A DNA stretch of 64,000 nt from CALESS01 sp041741455 (GCA_041741455.1 JBGSJZ010000152.1:1-64000); one strand, 5' to 3'; counted from the stretch's first letter, positions 42,811 through 52,548 are shown. Program-made: numbers and translations. Notes: a model not told the origin generated them from the letters alone.

Positions 42811-43860
42811 ATGACAGAACAATCTCAATCCACAGTCAAAAGCCAGGTTAATAAAGTCGGTTTTTCTCGAAATGATTACCGGGGTGCACCAAGCACACTT
42901 TGCCAGGGTTGCGGGCATAATTCCATCGCCAACCAGATTGTGGCCGCCTGTTATGAAATGGATATTATTCCGGAGAATATTGTTAAATTTAGCGGGATAG
43001 GGTGCTCCAGTAAAAGCCCCACATATTTTTTGAGCCGAACGTTTGGGTTTAATGGTTTACATGGCCGGATGCCCAGCCTGGCCTTGGGCGCTATGTTTGC
43101 AGATATCTCCCTGCGTGGAATTGGCGTGAGCGGAGATGGCGACACAGCTTCGATTGGAATTGGGCAATTTAAACATCTGGTGCGCCGAAATTTCCCGATG
43201 GTATATATTGTGGAAAACAATGGTGTTTATGGTTTGACCAAGGGGCAATTTTCTGCAACAGCAGAAATAGGATTGGAACTAAAAAAACAAGGCGTAAACC
43301 CTTACTTACCAGTGGATATCTGTATGGAAGCTCTGGTTGCTAACGCCACATTTGTGGCACGTTCTTTTGCAGGAGACCCAAAACAAGTCAAAGAATTGAT
43401 TAAAGCGGCGCTCAGCCATCGCGGTATTGCTGTATTGGATATCATCAGTCCATGCGTGACATTTCACAACCAGGACGATTCCATTCACTCTTATACTTTC
43501 GGAAAAGAACATGAAGTCCCGCTGCACGAAATCTCCTATGTTCCACCTAGGGACGAAATCATGATAGCGGATTTTGAGGAAGGAACCATCCGTGAAGTTG
43601 TGCTGCATGATGGAGCAACGGTTATTTTAAAGAAACTGGAAAATGATTACAACCCGAAAGAACGTTGGAATGCTTTTCGGGTTTTAGAGGAAGCTCAGCG
43701 GAACAACTGGTTATTGACTGGCTTGATTTATGTGGATACTGAGCACCCATCCATGGTTGAGATGTATGATTTACCCACACAAGCATTAAACCGTATGCAA
43801 GAGCATCAATTGCGCCCGCCTCGCGAAGCAATGAAAATTGTGAACGAGCTGATGTTCTAG
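42811..43860 (+). CDS. korB: 2-oxoacid:ferredoxin oxidoreductase beta subunit
   Basis: 349 residues from the ATG at 42811. An in-frame ATG at 42769 lies inside korA, and AGAGGA precedes 42811. The TPP-binding region is GDGDTASIGIGQFKHLVRRN...VENNGVYGLTKGQ (key GDGD and ENN.VYG.TKGQ). Cys ligands of the [4Fe-4S] cluster are in LCQGCGHNS and GCSSKSP. A partner of korA in ferredoxin-linked oxidative decarboxylation. A terminator follows. Confidence 0.94.
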   Translation: MTEQSQSTVKSQVNKVGFSRNDYRGAPSTLCQGCGHNSIANQIVAACYEMDIIPENIVKFSGIGCSSKSPTYFLSRTFGFNGLHGRMPSLALGAMFADISLRGIGVSGDGDTASIGIGQFKHLVRRNFPMVYIVENNGVYGLTKGQFSATAEIGLELKKQGVNPYLPVDICMEALVANATFVARSFAGDPKQVKELIKAALSHRGIAVLDIISPCVTFHNQDDSIHSYTFGKEHEVPLHEISYVPPRDEIMIADFEEGTIREVVLHDGATVILKKLENDYNPKERWNAFRVLEEAQRNNWLLTGLIYVDTEHPSMVEMYDLPTQALNRMQEHQLRPPREAMKIVNELMF

Positions 43861-43867
43861 AAAGAAT

Positions 43868-43900
43868 GAGCGCCGGTTTTCATAATCGGCGCTCTTTATT
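43868..43900 (+). terminator. Terminator of korAB
   Basis: GAGCGCCG (43868-43875) pairs with CGGCGCTC (43887-43894), 11-nt loop, followed by TTTATT. The next gene is convergent. Confidence 0.85.
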
Positions 43901-43931
43901 GTATGCATCTTATCAAATCCAGACTACTTTG

Positions 43932-44780
43932 CTATTCAGGAAACCTTGGATGGTTTGAGTCTCGGATCCACTCGCTCCAAGAACCAATGTAAACTTGACC
44001 TTCAGAAAGACCTGAAATGCGCATAGCCAACATATGATGACAGGATGTTACTCCACTACCACAATAAACAATCGTATTTTGACTGGGAACATCATGCAGA
44101 AGCTCCTTGAACTCTGCGAGAAGGGCGGTGGGAGATTTAAATGTACCATCAGGTTGTAGATTCAGACCATGAAAACGATTTACTGCGGAAGGTATATGCC
44201 CAGCGATAGGATCGATGGGTTCATTTTCTCCGATGTATCTTTCCGCAGAGCGAGCATCAATGATGAGGATATCTGGATTATCGAGCAGGCTTACAATGTC
44301 TTCAGATGTGGCAAACATATTCCGGTCAAATTCGACCTTTCCATAATTCAAATTTCCCTTCTGATTACACCTTGATTGAATTTGACGACTTTCATTTTGC
44401 CATTTTGGAAAACCACCTTCTAAAACATAAGCAGAAGGATGATGTATCATTCTGAGCATCCACCACATCCTGGCTGCAAACGCGCCACCGTTTGCATCAT
44501 AAACAACAACATGTGTTCCAGGAGTGATACCCCACTCCCCAAGTTTTAGAGAAAAGTAATTTCCATCCGGTAATGGATGCCGGCCAGTCGAAGGTGTGAT
44601 TTGACCGGAAAGGTCATTATTCAAATGTGCAAAAACTGCACCTGGAATATGGCTTTCCAAATAAACCTGAAAACCCCAATCTGGATTTGCTAGATCAAAT
44701 CGGCAATCAACGATCACCCAATTCGGACTGCCTAGGTGGGATTCGAGTTCATCCGTAGAAAGGATGGCGTTTTCGATCAT
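43932..44780 (-). CDS. Two-domain sulfurtransferase (thiosulfate/3-mercaptopyruvate type)
   Basis: 282 residues: an inactive N-terminal rhodanese domain (1-140) and an active C-terminal one (150-282) with the catalytic loop CGSGVTS and ordinary Cys. It transfers sulfane sulfur to an acceptor in the cytoplasm. SseA or thiosulfate sulfurtransferase cannot be separated by eye, since the loop CGSGVTS fits 3-mercaptopyruvate types. The start overlaps the end of the GPH transporter gene by 4 nt (ATGA). Confidence 0.92.
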   Translation of the reverse strand: MIENAILSTDELESHLGSPNWVIVDCRFDLANPDWGFQVYLESHIPGAVFAHLNNDLSGQITPSTGRHPLPDGNYFSLKLGEWGITPGTHVVVYDANGGAFAARMWWMLRMIHHPSAYVLEGGFPKWQNESRQIQSRCNQKGNLNYGKVEFDRNMFATSEDIVSLLDNPDILIIDARSAERYIGENEPIDPIAGHIPSAVNRFHGLNLQPDGTFKSPTALLAEFKELLHDVPSQNTIVYCGSGVTSCHHMLAMRISGLSEGQVYIGSWSEWIRDSNHPRFPE

Positions 44781-46303
44781 TGCTCTTTGGTTTCATCATG
44801 CTCTTGATTGATGGGTAAACGCCTTTCAGGAACCTTTTTCTTTTCTAGCATTCTGCGTTGCCGGCGTTCTAGCGTTCTTTGAATGCGCGCCTGGCGATCA
44901 CGGCTTAATGGATAAAAATATGCCAGCAAAGTGGCCAGGATGATCATGGCAGCAACAAATGTGCCTGAAAGAATCCGAATTGCCATTAGAGTGGTAGGCG
45001 ATTGACTAAAGACAATCGCTCCTTCGGTAGGAGCTTGGTAGCCAAACCAGCCTAAGACTTGAAGGGCAAGAAAAACAGCAAAAGCACTGGATAATTTCCT
45101 GAGAAAATTGATAGCACCGTAATAAATCCCTTCCCTTCGACTATGGGTGCGGAGCTCGTCCCAATCAATAACATCCGGAAAAATTGCTTCGGGCATGACA
45201 TGAGCTACTGAAACGCTCAAACCGGCAACAAACGCAAAAATGAGCACCATTGGCATTTGGTGTGGTTGGATGGCCATTACAAAACATTGAACTACAATCC
45301 AGAAAAACATTCCGCCAATATAAGTTGAACGCTTGCTATGTTTCTTGGCTAAAAAGAACCAGAGTGGCAAAGCTGCAATCGCTGTTACAAAGAGGATGCC
45401 AAGAAATGCTGAGTCGATGGACAGATTGATCCCCAATAATTTTGTTTTTGCCAGTAAATCACCCTGGGCTACCCAATAAAGCAAGAAGTAAGGCAGCATT
45501 AACGATACGAGATCAAACGCAATCCAATTGAGGACGTAAATTCCAGCCGCAAATCGAAATGGCCGATTGTTCCATAAAATATGAATAGTCTGTTTTGGCG
45601 AAAATACAGGATCGATCTCTTGTGATTCAATAATTCTGCGTTCTCGGATCAAAGCAAAAATTAAAAGGTAAGGTATGACCGCCAAACCGCCGAATAAAGC
45701 ACCAACGACAATATATCCTTGTTGGAGAGAAGCGCCTGATTTCAACATAGCATCTACAATGGATGGGGCTGCGACTGCAGTCACAAGCGATGAAACTAAA
45801 TTAAAAAACATCCGAATGGTGGTCAGTGAGGTTCGGCTATCGTATGAGGGTGCTAATTCAGGAGTTAAGGCCAGGTAAGGAACAGTAACCAACGTTTGAA
45901 TCGTGTCGCTAATCATATATGCTAACATCACATGCAACATTATGAGAAATTGGCTGTTCCAAGGGGGAGCCCACCAAAGTAAAATAAATGCTAATGCAAA
46001 TGGCAGAGAAAAGATCAAGATAAATGGACGCCTGCGTCCCCATCGTGAGCGAACCCGATCGCTAATGCTGCCTACAATCGGATCGTTAACTGCATCCCAG
46101 AGGATGCCAATGAAAGCCGCAATTGAAGCCAGTCTGGGATCCAGACCAACAACGTCTGTCAAAAAAATGGCGTAAAAAATCGTCCTGAGGGTGTTAAAGC
46201 TGGCGCGTCCCCAGTCACCAGAACCGTAGATAAAGCGTAGGGATCGGGGTATCGGTTTTTTACTGGTTGAGGGATCTTCAAAGGAGGTAGGATGGTCACT
46301 CAT
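44777..46303 (-). CDS. GPH-type sugar:cation symporter (MFS superfamily)
   Basis: 508 residues from the ATG at 46303. A GTG at 46312 could add three. Twelve hydrophobic helices. The N-terminal GSGDWGRASFNTLRTIF and the loop WDAVNDPIVGSISDRVRSRWGRRRPF (key NDP.VG..SDR..S.WGRRRP) define the glycoside-pentoside-hexuronide family, the melibiose/lactose permease group. The sugar is not predictable. The C-terminus is long and basic. It is translationally coupled to the sulfurtransferase, an odd pairing. Confidence 0.9.
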   Translation of the reverse strand: MSDHPTSFEDPSTSKKPIPRSLRFIYGSGDWGRASFNTLRTIFYAIFLTDVVGLDPRLASIAAFIGILWDAVNDPIVGSISDRVRSRWGRRRPFILIFSLPFALAFILLWWAPPWNSQFLIMLHVMLAYMISDTIQTLVTVPYLALTPELAPSYDSRTSLTTIRMFFNLVSSLVTAVAAPSIVDAMLKSGASLQQGYIVVGALFGGLAVIPYLLIFALIRERRIIESQEIDPVFSPKQTIHILWNNRPFRFAAGIYVLNWIAFDLVSLMLPYFLLYWVAQGDLLAKTKLLGINLSIDSAFLGILFVTAIAALPLWFFLAKKHSKRSTYIGGMFFWIVVQCFVMAIQPHQMPMVLIFAFVAGLSVSVAHVMPEAIFPDVIDWDELRTHSRREGIYYGAINFLRKLSSAFAVFLALQVLGWFGYQAPTEGAIVFSQSPTTLMAIRILSGTFVAAMIILATLLAYFYPLSRDRQARIQRTLERRQRRMLEKKKVPERRLPINQEHDETKEQ

Positions 46304-46318
46304 AAGATCCACAGATCC

Positions 46319-47437
46319 TTAAAGATCCCGGGTGTACACACGGTGGATCTTGTGAAAGGTGACGCCCATGTTTTCCATATCGGATTTAGATTTGTAGTTT
46401 CGTTCATCCACTTGAATCAACTCCGCCCTCTCCCATTGGGTTGCCCTTAATGTCTTATCCATTTCGGAATAAACAAGGATATTCGCCCCAAGTCCTTGAT
46501 ATTTCGGTAGAATGCCTATTCCGTTCAAATCACCCACTTTTGAACGCTTCATTTCCTGTAAAATATCCATCCAACCAAACGGGTACAATTTGCCTTTTGT
46601 TCTTTGCATTGCTGCGTAAGGATCCGGGTGGGATATTACAAAACCAGCGACCTCTTCTCCACACATAATTAATTTCATCAAACCTGGTTGGTGAACTGCG
46701 ATTAGATTTTCGGCCATTAAATTGAATTCTGCTTTTGTTGAAGGGTGAAAGCTGGGATTCTTTGAAAAAGCTTCCTCGTGAACAATTTCAATTCTAGGAA
46801 CCCAAGAGCGGATTTCTTTAGCGGTGGTAAACGTCTTAATCCAGAAATTCCCACGTTGACGAACTCGATCGGCCATCTCGTGGATTTTCTCGGGAAGTTG
46901 GAATTCTCTGGTCATAAACCCTGATGCATAATCGGAGAGTTTGGATAATCCACTTTCTTCCCACATGGAGGCGTAATATGGCAAATTATAAATGATACCC
47001 AGTGCAGGATAATATTCAAACCCTTTTAGTAGGAGACCTGTTCCGCTGGAGCGAATCATACCTTTTGGACCGACAACCGTTTTCAAGCCGCGTTTACGGA
47101 ACCATTCAAAGGCTGCATAAAAAAGCTTTCTTGAAATTTCCAAATCATCTTCAGCCTCAAAATAATATAGAAACCCAATTTCTTCGTTATGAAATCGGCA
47201 ATAATTTTGATTGTGGATTGCAGCAATTCGCCCAACCACTTCTTTGCCGTTTTCTGCAACAAAAAAATCCGCAGTTGAATGTTCATACATGGGGTGCTTA
47301 TCTCGATTCAGGGCAAGTGCAAGCTCCGATTCAAAAGGCGGCACCCAGTATTTGGTGCTTTTGTAAATTTTGAATGGCAGATTCGTGAACGCTTTGCGAT
47401 CAACTGCAGACGTTGTATCTATCATGCGAATTTTCAT
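46319..47437 (-). CDS. GNAT-like N-acetyltransferase protein
   Basis: 372 residues from the ATG at 47437, with AGGAAG just upstream. An ATG 14 codons earlier has none. Two acetyltransferase-like halves are suggested: FFVAENGKEVVGRIAAIHN (near 70) and IGILPKYQGLGANILVYSEM (near 315), the latter resembling the acetyl-CoA pyrophosphate loop QGLGAN. The middle GPKGMIRSSGTGLLLKGF is typical of a widespread hypothetical family in this superfamily. The substrate is unknown. It lies 15 bp upstream of the GPH transporter gene on the same strand and is probably co-transcribed. Confidence 0.8.
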   Translation of the reverse strand: MKIRMIDTTSAVDRKAFTNLPFKIYKSTKYWVPPFESELALALNRDKHPMYEHSTADFFVAENGKEVVGRIAAIHNQNYCRFHNEEIGFLYYFEAEDDLEISRKLFYAAFEWFRKRGLKTVVGPKGMIRSSGTGLLLKGFEYYPALGIIYNLPYYASMWEESGLSKLSDYASGFMTREFQLPEKIHEMADRVRQRGNFWIKTFTTAKEIRSWVPRIEIVHEEAFSKNPSFHPSTKAEFNLMAENLIAVHQPGLMKLIMCGEEVAGFVISHPDPYAAMQRTKGKLYPFGWMDILQEMKRSKVGDLNGIGILPKYQGLGANILVYSEMDKTLRATQWERAELIQVDERNYKSKSDMENMGVTFHKIHRVYTRDL

Positions 47438-47478
47438 TATTATCTTCCTGGAAAATTTTCTTGGACCTGGTGTAAGCA

Positions 47479-47492
47479 CTAACGTGCGTTAG
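47479..47492. promoter_or_regulatory. Palindrome upstream of the GNAT-like gene
   Basis: CTAACG-TG-CGTTAG (47479-47492), 42 bp before the start codon. It is shaped like a dimeric regulator site. No matching regulator is identified. Confidence 0.35.
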
Positions 47493-47551
47493 CAAAGAAA
47501 AATATAAAAAGCTGACATCCAAATTTATATGCGTATAGCCAATTACATATA

Positions 47552-48988
47552 TTATCCAATTGTATGTAATAATGCAAGATTGGGCAAACGAAAACTCCCT
47601 ACTGGGAAACCGCTCAAGATGATTACCTGGTCACCAGATTTTACAGGGGTGGAAGATATAAGCGCCTTTTCGACTGTGAGGATCATTTCCTCTACAGTAT
47701 TTGCAAATGGTACTAAAAACGGCGTAACACCCCAGTACAGATTCATTCTTTGGTAGGTCCTGGAGAGGGGAGTAAGGCCTATGATCGGAACCGTTGGTCG
47801 GGATTTTGACATAAGAAGGGCGGTTCGACCGGTTTGAGTAAATACAGCAATAGCAGCTACATTTCGATCATGGGCTAGTTCACGAGCTGCACGCGTTATG
47901 GATACAGCATCATCACTCATTTCCTCCAACAATATATTATTATGTCCCCAATCGTCGAAATGTTTTTCTGCCTCACAAACAATCAAGTTCATCATCTGAA
48001 CGGCTTCTACTGGATATGCACCACTGGCCGTTTCACCTGACAACATAACAGCATCCGTGCCATCAAAAATCGCATTGGCTACATCAGAAGCCTCAGCCCG
48101 AGTAGGGCGGGGGTTATGGATCATCGAATCCAGCATCTGGGTTGCAGTAATGACAATTTTTCCGTGTAGATTTGCTTCTTGAATGATCCGCTTTTGGGTT
48201 ATTGGAACTTCCGCTGGGGAAGTCTCCACAGCCAGATCCCCACGTGCAACCATCACTCCATCCGTGGCATGAATAATTTCGTGTAAATTGACGATTGCTT
48301 CAGGTCTTTCTAACTTGGCGATAATTGGAACTTCAAAATTATCGGGCGATATCCTTCGAATCGCCTGGCGGACAGTTACAATATCGCTCGCAGAACGGAC
48401 AAACGAAATAGCTACAGCATCAATCCCTTGTGATAAACCAAAGACGAGGTCTTCTTCGTCTTTTTCAGTGAACCCTGGAATCACCAGTTTGGCTCCAGGT
48501 AAATTCACACCCTTATTCGAGCTCAATTTTCCACCCAATACGACCTTTGCCAGAATTGCATCCGAGGTCAATTGAACAACTTCCATCTCAAGATTACCGT
48601 CATCCAACAGGATACGGTTCCCTGGCTCTATTGCATCCAGGAGATTGGGTACATCCATGGGAATAATCACAGCCCCGGTTTTGTCATAGCTGCATTCTGA
48701 ACCCTGGCACAGATTAACAATTTGACCAGCTTGAAGTATGACTCCTTCAGCTGGTAGTGTGCCAACACGAAGCTTGGGTCCTTGAAGGTCCTGTAAAATT
48801 GTGATGGGGCGACCTAATTTTTCAGATAGACGTCTGATCAGGCTGATTCTGGCTGCATGTTCTTCGTGAGTTCCGTGAGAGAAATTGAGCCGGGCTACGT
48901 TTAAACCGGATTGAATTAACCTGGTGAGCGTTTCTTCATCCTGGCTGGTTGGGCCAATGGTTCCAACAATTTTTGCAGATCGAGCCAT
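47552..48988 (-). CDS. pyk: Pyruvate kinase
   Basis: 478 residues. It makes pyruvate and ATP from phosphoenolpyruvate. Visible signatures are NFSHGTHEEH, ILLDDGNLEM, IAKLERPEAIVNL (catalytic Lys) and VARGDLAVETSPAEVP, with MLSGETASGAYP. The C-terminal allosteric domain is present (AAIAVFTQTGRTALLMSKSRP), so the length is normal. A GGGAGGG site precedes the ATG. It is downstream of rocD on the same strand, separated by a large inverted repeat, so it may be an independent unit. Confidence 0.97.
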   Translation of the reverse strand: MARSAKIVGTIGPTSQDEETLTRLIQSGLNVARLNFSHGTHEEHAARISLIRRLSEKLGRPITILQDLQGPKLRVGTLPAEGVILQAGQIVNLCQGSECSYDKTGAVIIPMDVPNLLDAIEPGNRILLDDGNLEMEVVQLTSDAILAKVVLGGKLSSNKGVNLPGAKLVIPGFTEKDEEDLVFGLSQGIDAVAISFVRSASDIVTVRQAIRRISPDNFEVPIIAKLERPEAIVNLHEIIHATDGVMVARGDLAVETSPAEVPITQKRIIQEANLHGKIVITATQMLDSMIHNPRPTRAEASDVANAIFDGTDAVMLSGETASGAYPVEAVQMMNLIVCEAEKHFDDWGHNNILLEEMSDDAVSITRAARELAHDRNVAAIAVFTQTGRTALLMSKSRPTVPIIGLTPLSRTYQRMNLYWGVTPFLVPFANTVEEMILTVEKALISSTPVKSGDQVIILSGFPVGSFRLPNLALLHTIG

Positions 48989-49033
48989 AAGGTTGTCCCT
49001 CCCATGGAAAAACCTTGAGTTTACTTGTCTACT

Positions 49034-49085
49034 ATCCTCAACTGATTACGCAGGTTTTCTCTCCTGGCGCAATCAGTTGAGGATT
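49034..49085. repeat. Long inverted repeat between rocD and pyk
   Basis: TCCTCAACTGATT on the left and AATCAGTTGAGGA on the right pair perfectly over 13 bp. The inner part CGCAGG / CCTGGCG pairs with one bulge around a TTTTCTCT loop. No T run follows on the minus strand, so it is a processing or stability hairpin or an extragenic palindrome as much as a terminator of rocD. Confidence 0.65.
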
Positions 49086-49107
49086 AACAAAATCTTGAAA
49101 AAAAAGA

Positions 49108-50310
49108 TCAAGGCATATGAAGGACGCGTGTAATTTTGGGAAGCGCCCAATCAATGGTTCCTTTATCAATCACCAGTGGAGGCGCAAATCGGATGACATG
49201 CTGATGAGTTTCCTTAGCCAGGATACCTTCGCGCTTCAGTTCTTCACAGAATCGGCGAGCTCCTCCTGCTTCTGGCTTCAATTCAACGCCAATCAATAAA
49301 CCACGCCCCCGAACTTCTTTAACGTGTGGTGAATTGATTTCCGTCAATTGATCGACAAAATACTCTCCCAGTTGATATGCATTTTCAATTAATTTCTCCT
49401 CTACGATAACCTGCAGAGATGCCCGGGCTACTGCAGCTGCCAGTGGGTTTCCTCCAAAGGTGGAACCATGCTCACCTGGCTCAAATAAACCGAGCAATTC
49501 GGCGTCCGCAAGAACTGCTGAAACCGGGTAAAAACCTCCGGAGAGAGCTTTTCCAATAATCACCATGTCGGGGCGGACACCTTCGTACTCCGAAGCAAAT
49601 AGTTTTCCAGTGCGTCCCAAACCAGTTTGGATTTCATCGGCGATGAATAATACATTGTTTTCTTTACAGATTTGCGCAACCTTTGCCAAATATCCCTTGG
49701 GTGGAATTATGACACCAGCTTCACCCTGAATCGGCTCCAGCATGACAGCAGCTGTATTCGGAGTGATGGTTTTTTCAATTGCTTCTGCATCACCATAGTT
49801 GGTTATTAGAAAACCAGGAGTGAAAGGTCCAAAATCGTCACGATAGGAAGGCTCTGTAGAAAACGAAATAATCGAGATGGTGCGACCGTGAAAGTTGCCA
49901 GAAGCGACGATAATTTCTGCTTGGTGGCGCGGAACTTTCTTCACTTGATAAGCCCATTTACGTGCCAATTTCAAGGCTGTTTCCACTGCCTCTGCACCGC
50001 TGTTCATAGGCAGAGACATGCCATATCCAGTAAATTCAGAAAGTTCCTTGTAGAGTAAAGGAAGCTGGTCGTTACGGAAGGCACGCGAGGTCAATGTCAC
50101 CCGTTCAGCTTGCTCTTTTAGCGCAGCGAGAATGCGCGGATGAACGTGACCTTGATTAACCGCCGAATAAGCGCTCAGACAATCCAGATAGCGATTGCCA
50201 TCCACATCATAAACCCAAACGCCTTGTCCATAAGCGATGACCACATCCAGCGGGTGGTAGTTGTGGGCGCCGTACTTTTCTTCAATTTCAATATAATCAT
50301 GAGTATTCAT
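49108..50310 (-). CDS. rocD: Ornithine--oxo-acid transaminase
   Basis: 400 residues, class III PLP aminotransferase. It converts ornithine and 2-oxoglutarate to glutamate semialdehyde and glutamate. Markers are YSAVNQGHVHPRI, LPMNSGAEAVETALKLARKW (key MNSGAEAVE) and the PLP lysine in IIGKALSGGFYPVSAVLA, plus EPIQGEAGVI. The match to RocD-type rather than acetylornithine transaminases rests on these and on length. It lies 17 bp downstream of argF, so both act on ornithine in one operon. Confidence 0.93.
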   Translation of the reverse strand: MNTHDYIEIEEKYGAHNYHPLDVVIAYGQGVWVYDVDGNRYLDCLSAYSAVNQGHVHPRILAALKEQAERVTLTSRAFRNDQLPLLYKELSEFTGYGMSLPMNSGAEAVETALKLARKWAYQVKKVPRHQAEIIVASGNFHGRTISIISFSTEPSYRDDFGPFTPGFLITNYGDAEAIEKTITPNTAAVMLEPIQGEAGVIIPPKGYLAKVAQICKENNVLFIADEIQTGLGRTGKLFASEYEGVRPDMVIIGKALSGGFYPVSAVLADAELLGLFEPGEHGSTFGGNPLAAAVARASLQVIVEEKLIENAYQLGEYFVDQLTEINSPHVKEVRGRGLLIGVELKPEAGGARRFCEELKREGILAKETHQHVIRFAPPLVIDKGTIDWALPKITRVLHMP

Positions 50311-50327
50311 AGATTTTCTTTCTAATA

Positions 50328-51248
50328 CTATCTCATCAAATCGACCAGGATGGCTTTTTGGGCATGCATCCGGTTATGCGCTTGGGAGAAGATCACAGAA
50401 TGTGGACCATCAGCAATTTCATCTGTAAGTTCTTGATTGCGATGGGCTGGCAAACAATGCATAACAATCACATGCTTTCTGGCTTCACTGACCAGCTTGG
50501 TATTTACCTGGAATGGCGGGAATACAAGTTTACGTTTTTCAATTTCAGCTTCCTGCCCCATACTGGTCCATGTGTCAGTGTAAATGACATCCGCCTCATT
50601 AACTGCTTGATGGGGATCACGCAGGGTTCGAATGAGGCTGCCCGATTCTGCGGCAAATTCTCGAGCTTTCTCCAATGAAAAAGGAGAAAGGTCATAACCT
50701 TCTGGGCTGGCCAGAGTAAAATTAGCGCCAAGTTTGGTACAAATATGCATCAATGAAACGGCGACATTGTTGCCATCCCCTATGAATGTAACGTTTAAGC
50801 CTTTCAGTGTCCCAAAGCGTTCGTAAATAGTCAAAGCATCGGCCATTGCCTGGCAAGGATGGTTGTAATCGGATAACCCATTGATTACCGGCACTTCAGA
50901 CCAGCGGGAAAGCTCAAGGACATGTTTATGATCAAAGACCCTGGCCATGATTCCTTGAACATAACCTGACAGAACACGGGCGACATCGGCAATAGATTCA
51001 CGCTGACCAAGACCAATTTCAGCTGGAGAGATGTAGAGCGCATCTCCGCCCAGATGGCGCATTCCCATCTCAAAACTGATGCGAGTTCGCAGGCTGGGCT
51101 TTTGGAATATCAATCCCAGAGTTTTCCCCTTGAGAACAGGTTTGTTTCCACCAGATTTCCATTCCTTCTTGAGGTATATTGCCAGATCGAGCATGTCTTG
51201 CAGCTCAAGCGGCGTAAAATCTGAGACGGCGATAAAATCCTTTTTCAT
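50328..51248 (-). CDS. argF: Ornithine carbamoyltransferase
   Basis: 306 residues from the ATG at 51248, with AGGAG 5 nt upstream. It forms citrulline from ornithine and carbamoyl phosphate. The carbamoyl phosphate site is FQKPSLRTRISFEMGM (S-x-R-T-R). Also visible are the ornithine region HPCQAMADALTI, GDGNNVAVSLMHI and the catalytic HCLPAHRNQELTDE. Its promoter has TATACT at 51294-51289 with a palindrome just downstream. It leads the argF-rocD pair. Confidence 0.96.
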   Translation of the reverse strand: MKKDFIAVSDFTPLELQDMLDLAIYLKKEWKSGGNKPVLKGKTLGLIFQKPSLRTRISFEMGMRHLGGDALYISPAEIGLGQRESIADVARVLSGYVQGIMARVFDHKHVLELSRWSEVPVINGLSDYNHPCQAMADALTIYERFGTLKGLNVTFIGDGNNVAVSLMHICTKLGANFTLASPEGYDLSPFSLEKAREFAAESGSLIRTLRDPHQAVNEADVIYTDTWTSMGQEAEIEKRKLVFPPFQVNTKLVSEARKHVIVMHCLPAHRNQELTDEIADGPHSVIFSQAHNRMHAQKAILVDLMR

Positions 51249-51273
51249 GGGCACTCCTAATGAATGAAAGATG

Positions 51274-51287
51274 TTACTTACAAGTAA
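51274..51287. promoter_or_regulatory. Palindromic operator-like site at argF
   Basis: TTACTT-AC-AAGTAA (51274-51287) begins right after the minus-strand -10 box TATACT (51294-51289), the position of the transcription start. It is well placed for a repressor. The sequence is not an obvious ArgR box. Confidence 0.45.
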
Positions 51288-51463
51288 AGTATAACATAAT
51301 GAAATATTGAGGAAGTGACTGAAAGATAGCTCATCGGTATGAGGTTTGTCACTCTGGGAAAACCTAATAATTAAATAACTCGCCTAAATAATATGCACTG
51401 CTTAGGACGCAGTTAGTTCACTTACTGGTGGCTATCCATGTGTGAATCGCTTCTTGGATAAGT

Positions 51464-52312
51464 CTATTTGGTTTTCTTGTTTTTCCGATTGAGTTTTCTT
51501 TCAGCATCCGCCAGGAACATGTCCATAATTGGGTATCTCCACAATCCTAAAACAGATAGCATGCCATAAAGTAACCTGGTTTCTCCCGGCGGCAGAACAA
51601 GATATTTCTTCTTACGGATTGCATTCACGATTTGAATTGCCACAATCTCAGGTTCAATCACCTTGGTATTACTTTCCGATAATGCCTTTGTTAAAGAGGG
51701 TTTATATTGCTCTTCACCTTCTAGTTGTGGTGTATTTGTGTCTGGAGGGAAAACCAAGCTTATTGATATGTTGTTCGGCTTCAGTTCCACTCTTAGAACA
51801 TCTGCCAAACCTACCACAGCGAACTTGGAAGCGCCATAGGCAGAATATCCATATATTCCTGCAAACCCTGCTATTGACGAGATAACTGTTATATGACCAG
51901 ATCCTCTTTGGATCATCCCAGGCAGAACAGCTTTAATTGGATAAAGCGTGCCAAAATAATTGATCTCCATTAGACTCTGGAATTGCTCTAGTTCCAACTC
52001 AGTAAACAATCCAGGGCGAGTAGCACCAGCTGAATTGATCAAGATGTCCGGAATGCCGATTTTTTCTTCAATTTTCTTAAAAGCTTTTTGAACCGCATGA
52101 AAATTCGTAACATCGATTGATAGTCTAAAAATTTTTTGATCCAGACGAACAGTTTTGGTTTTTATCAGTTCTCTAGCTGTTTTTAATTGTTCGGGGCGCC
52201 TCGCCATAATAATCACATTACAGCCATTCTGCGCAAGAATTTGGGCTGTTGCCAAACCAATGCCACTAGATCCACCTGTGATTACTGCCAATTTACCATT
52301 GAGGTCATCCAT
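51464..52312 (-). CDS. SDR-family NAD(P)-dependent oxidoreductase
   Basis: 282 residues. A Rossmann motif TGGSSGIGLATA is near residue 13. The catalytic Ser (ISSIAGFAG) and YxxxK (YSAYGASKF) are near 150-165, with NSAG near 93. The arginine in MARRPEQL suggests NADP(H). The long C-terminal tail (YLVLPPGETRLLYGMLSVLGLWRYPIMDM region) resembles 3-ketodihydrosphingosine reductase-like members, with a hydrophobic C-terminal segment. The substrate is not certain. 11 bp separate it from the FmdB-like gene upstream. Confidence 0.88.
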   Translation of the reverse strand: MDDLNGKLAVITGGSSGIGLATAQILAQNGCNVIIMARRPEQLKTARELIKTKTVRLDQKIFRLSIDVTNFHAVQKAFKKIEEKIGIPDILINSAGATRPGLFTELELEQFQSLMEINYFGTLYPIKAVLPGMIQRGSGHITVISSIAGFAGIYGYSAYGASKFAVVGLADVLRVELKPNNISISLVFPPDTNTPQLEGEEQYKPSLTKALSESNTKVIEPEIVAIQIVNAIRKKKYLVLPPGETRLLYGMLSVLGLWRYPIMDMFLADAERKLNRKNKKTK

Positions 52313-52323
52313 GGCTTACCTTC

Positions 52324-52548
52324 TTAACCTCGACACGAAGAACAAGAACCACCTGAACAACCACTACATCCACCTCCTGAAGAAGATGAACGTTGTTGAT
52401 CGCCATGCGCATAACAGACCGATAAAACTCGATGCGTTTTGAGACTTGCGCAACTCTTGCAGCCAATGGCTGCGTCTGCATCTTTCATCGAGCGTAACGC
52501 GTCAAATTTCTTTCCACATTCTTCACATACATACTCATAGATTGGCAT
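52324..52548 (-). CDS. FmdB-type zinc ribbon protein
   Basis: 74 residues from the ATG at 52548, the standard FmdB start MPIYEYVCEECGKKF. A second Cys pair CKSC completes a zinc ribbon. The tail is rich in Ser, Gly and Cys (GGGCSGCSGGSCSSC). FmdB-like proteins are small putative regulators of unclear role. Family assignment is secure, function is not. Confidence 0.9.
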   Translation of the reverse strand: MPIYEYVCEECGKKFDALRSMKDADAAIGCKSCASLKTHRVLSVCYAHGDQQRSSSSGGGCSGCSGGSCSSCRG

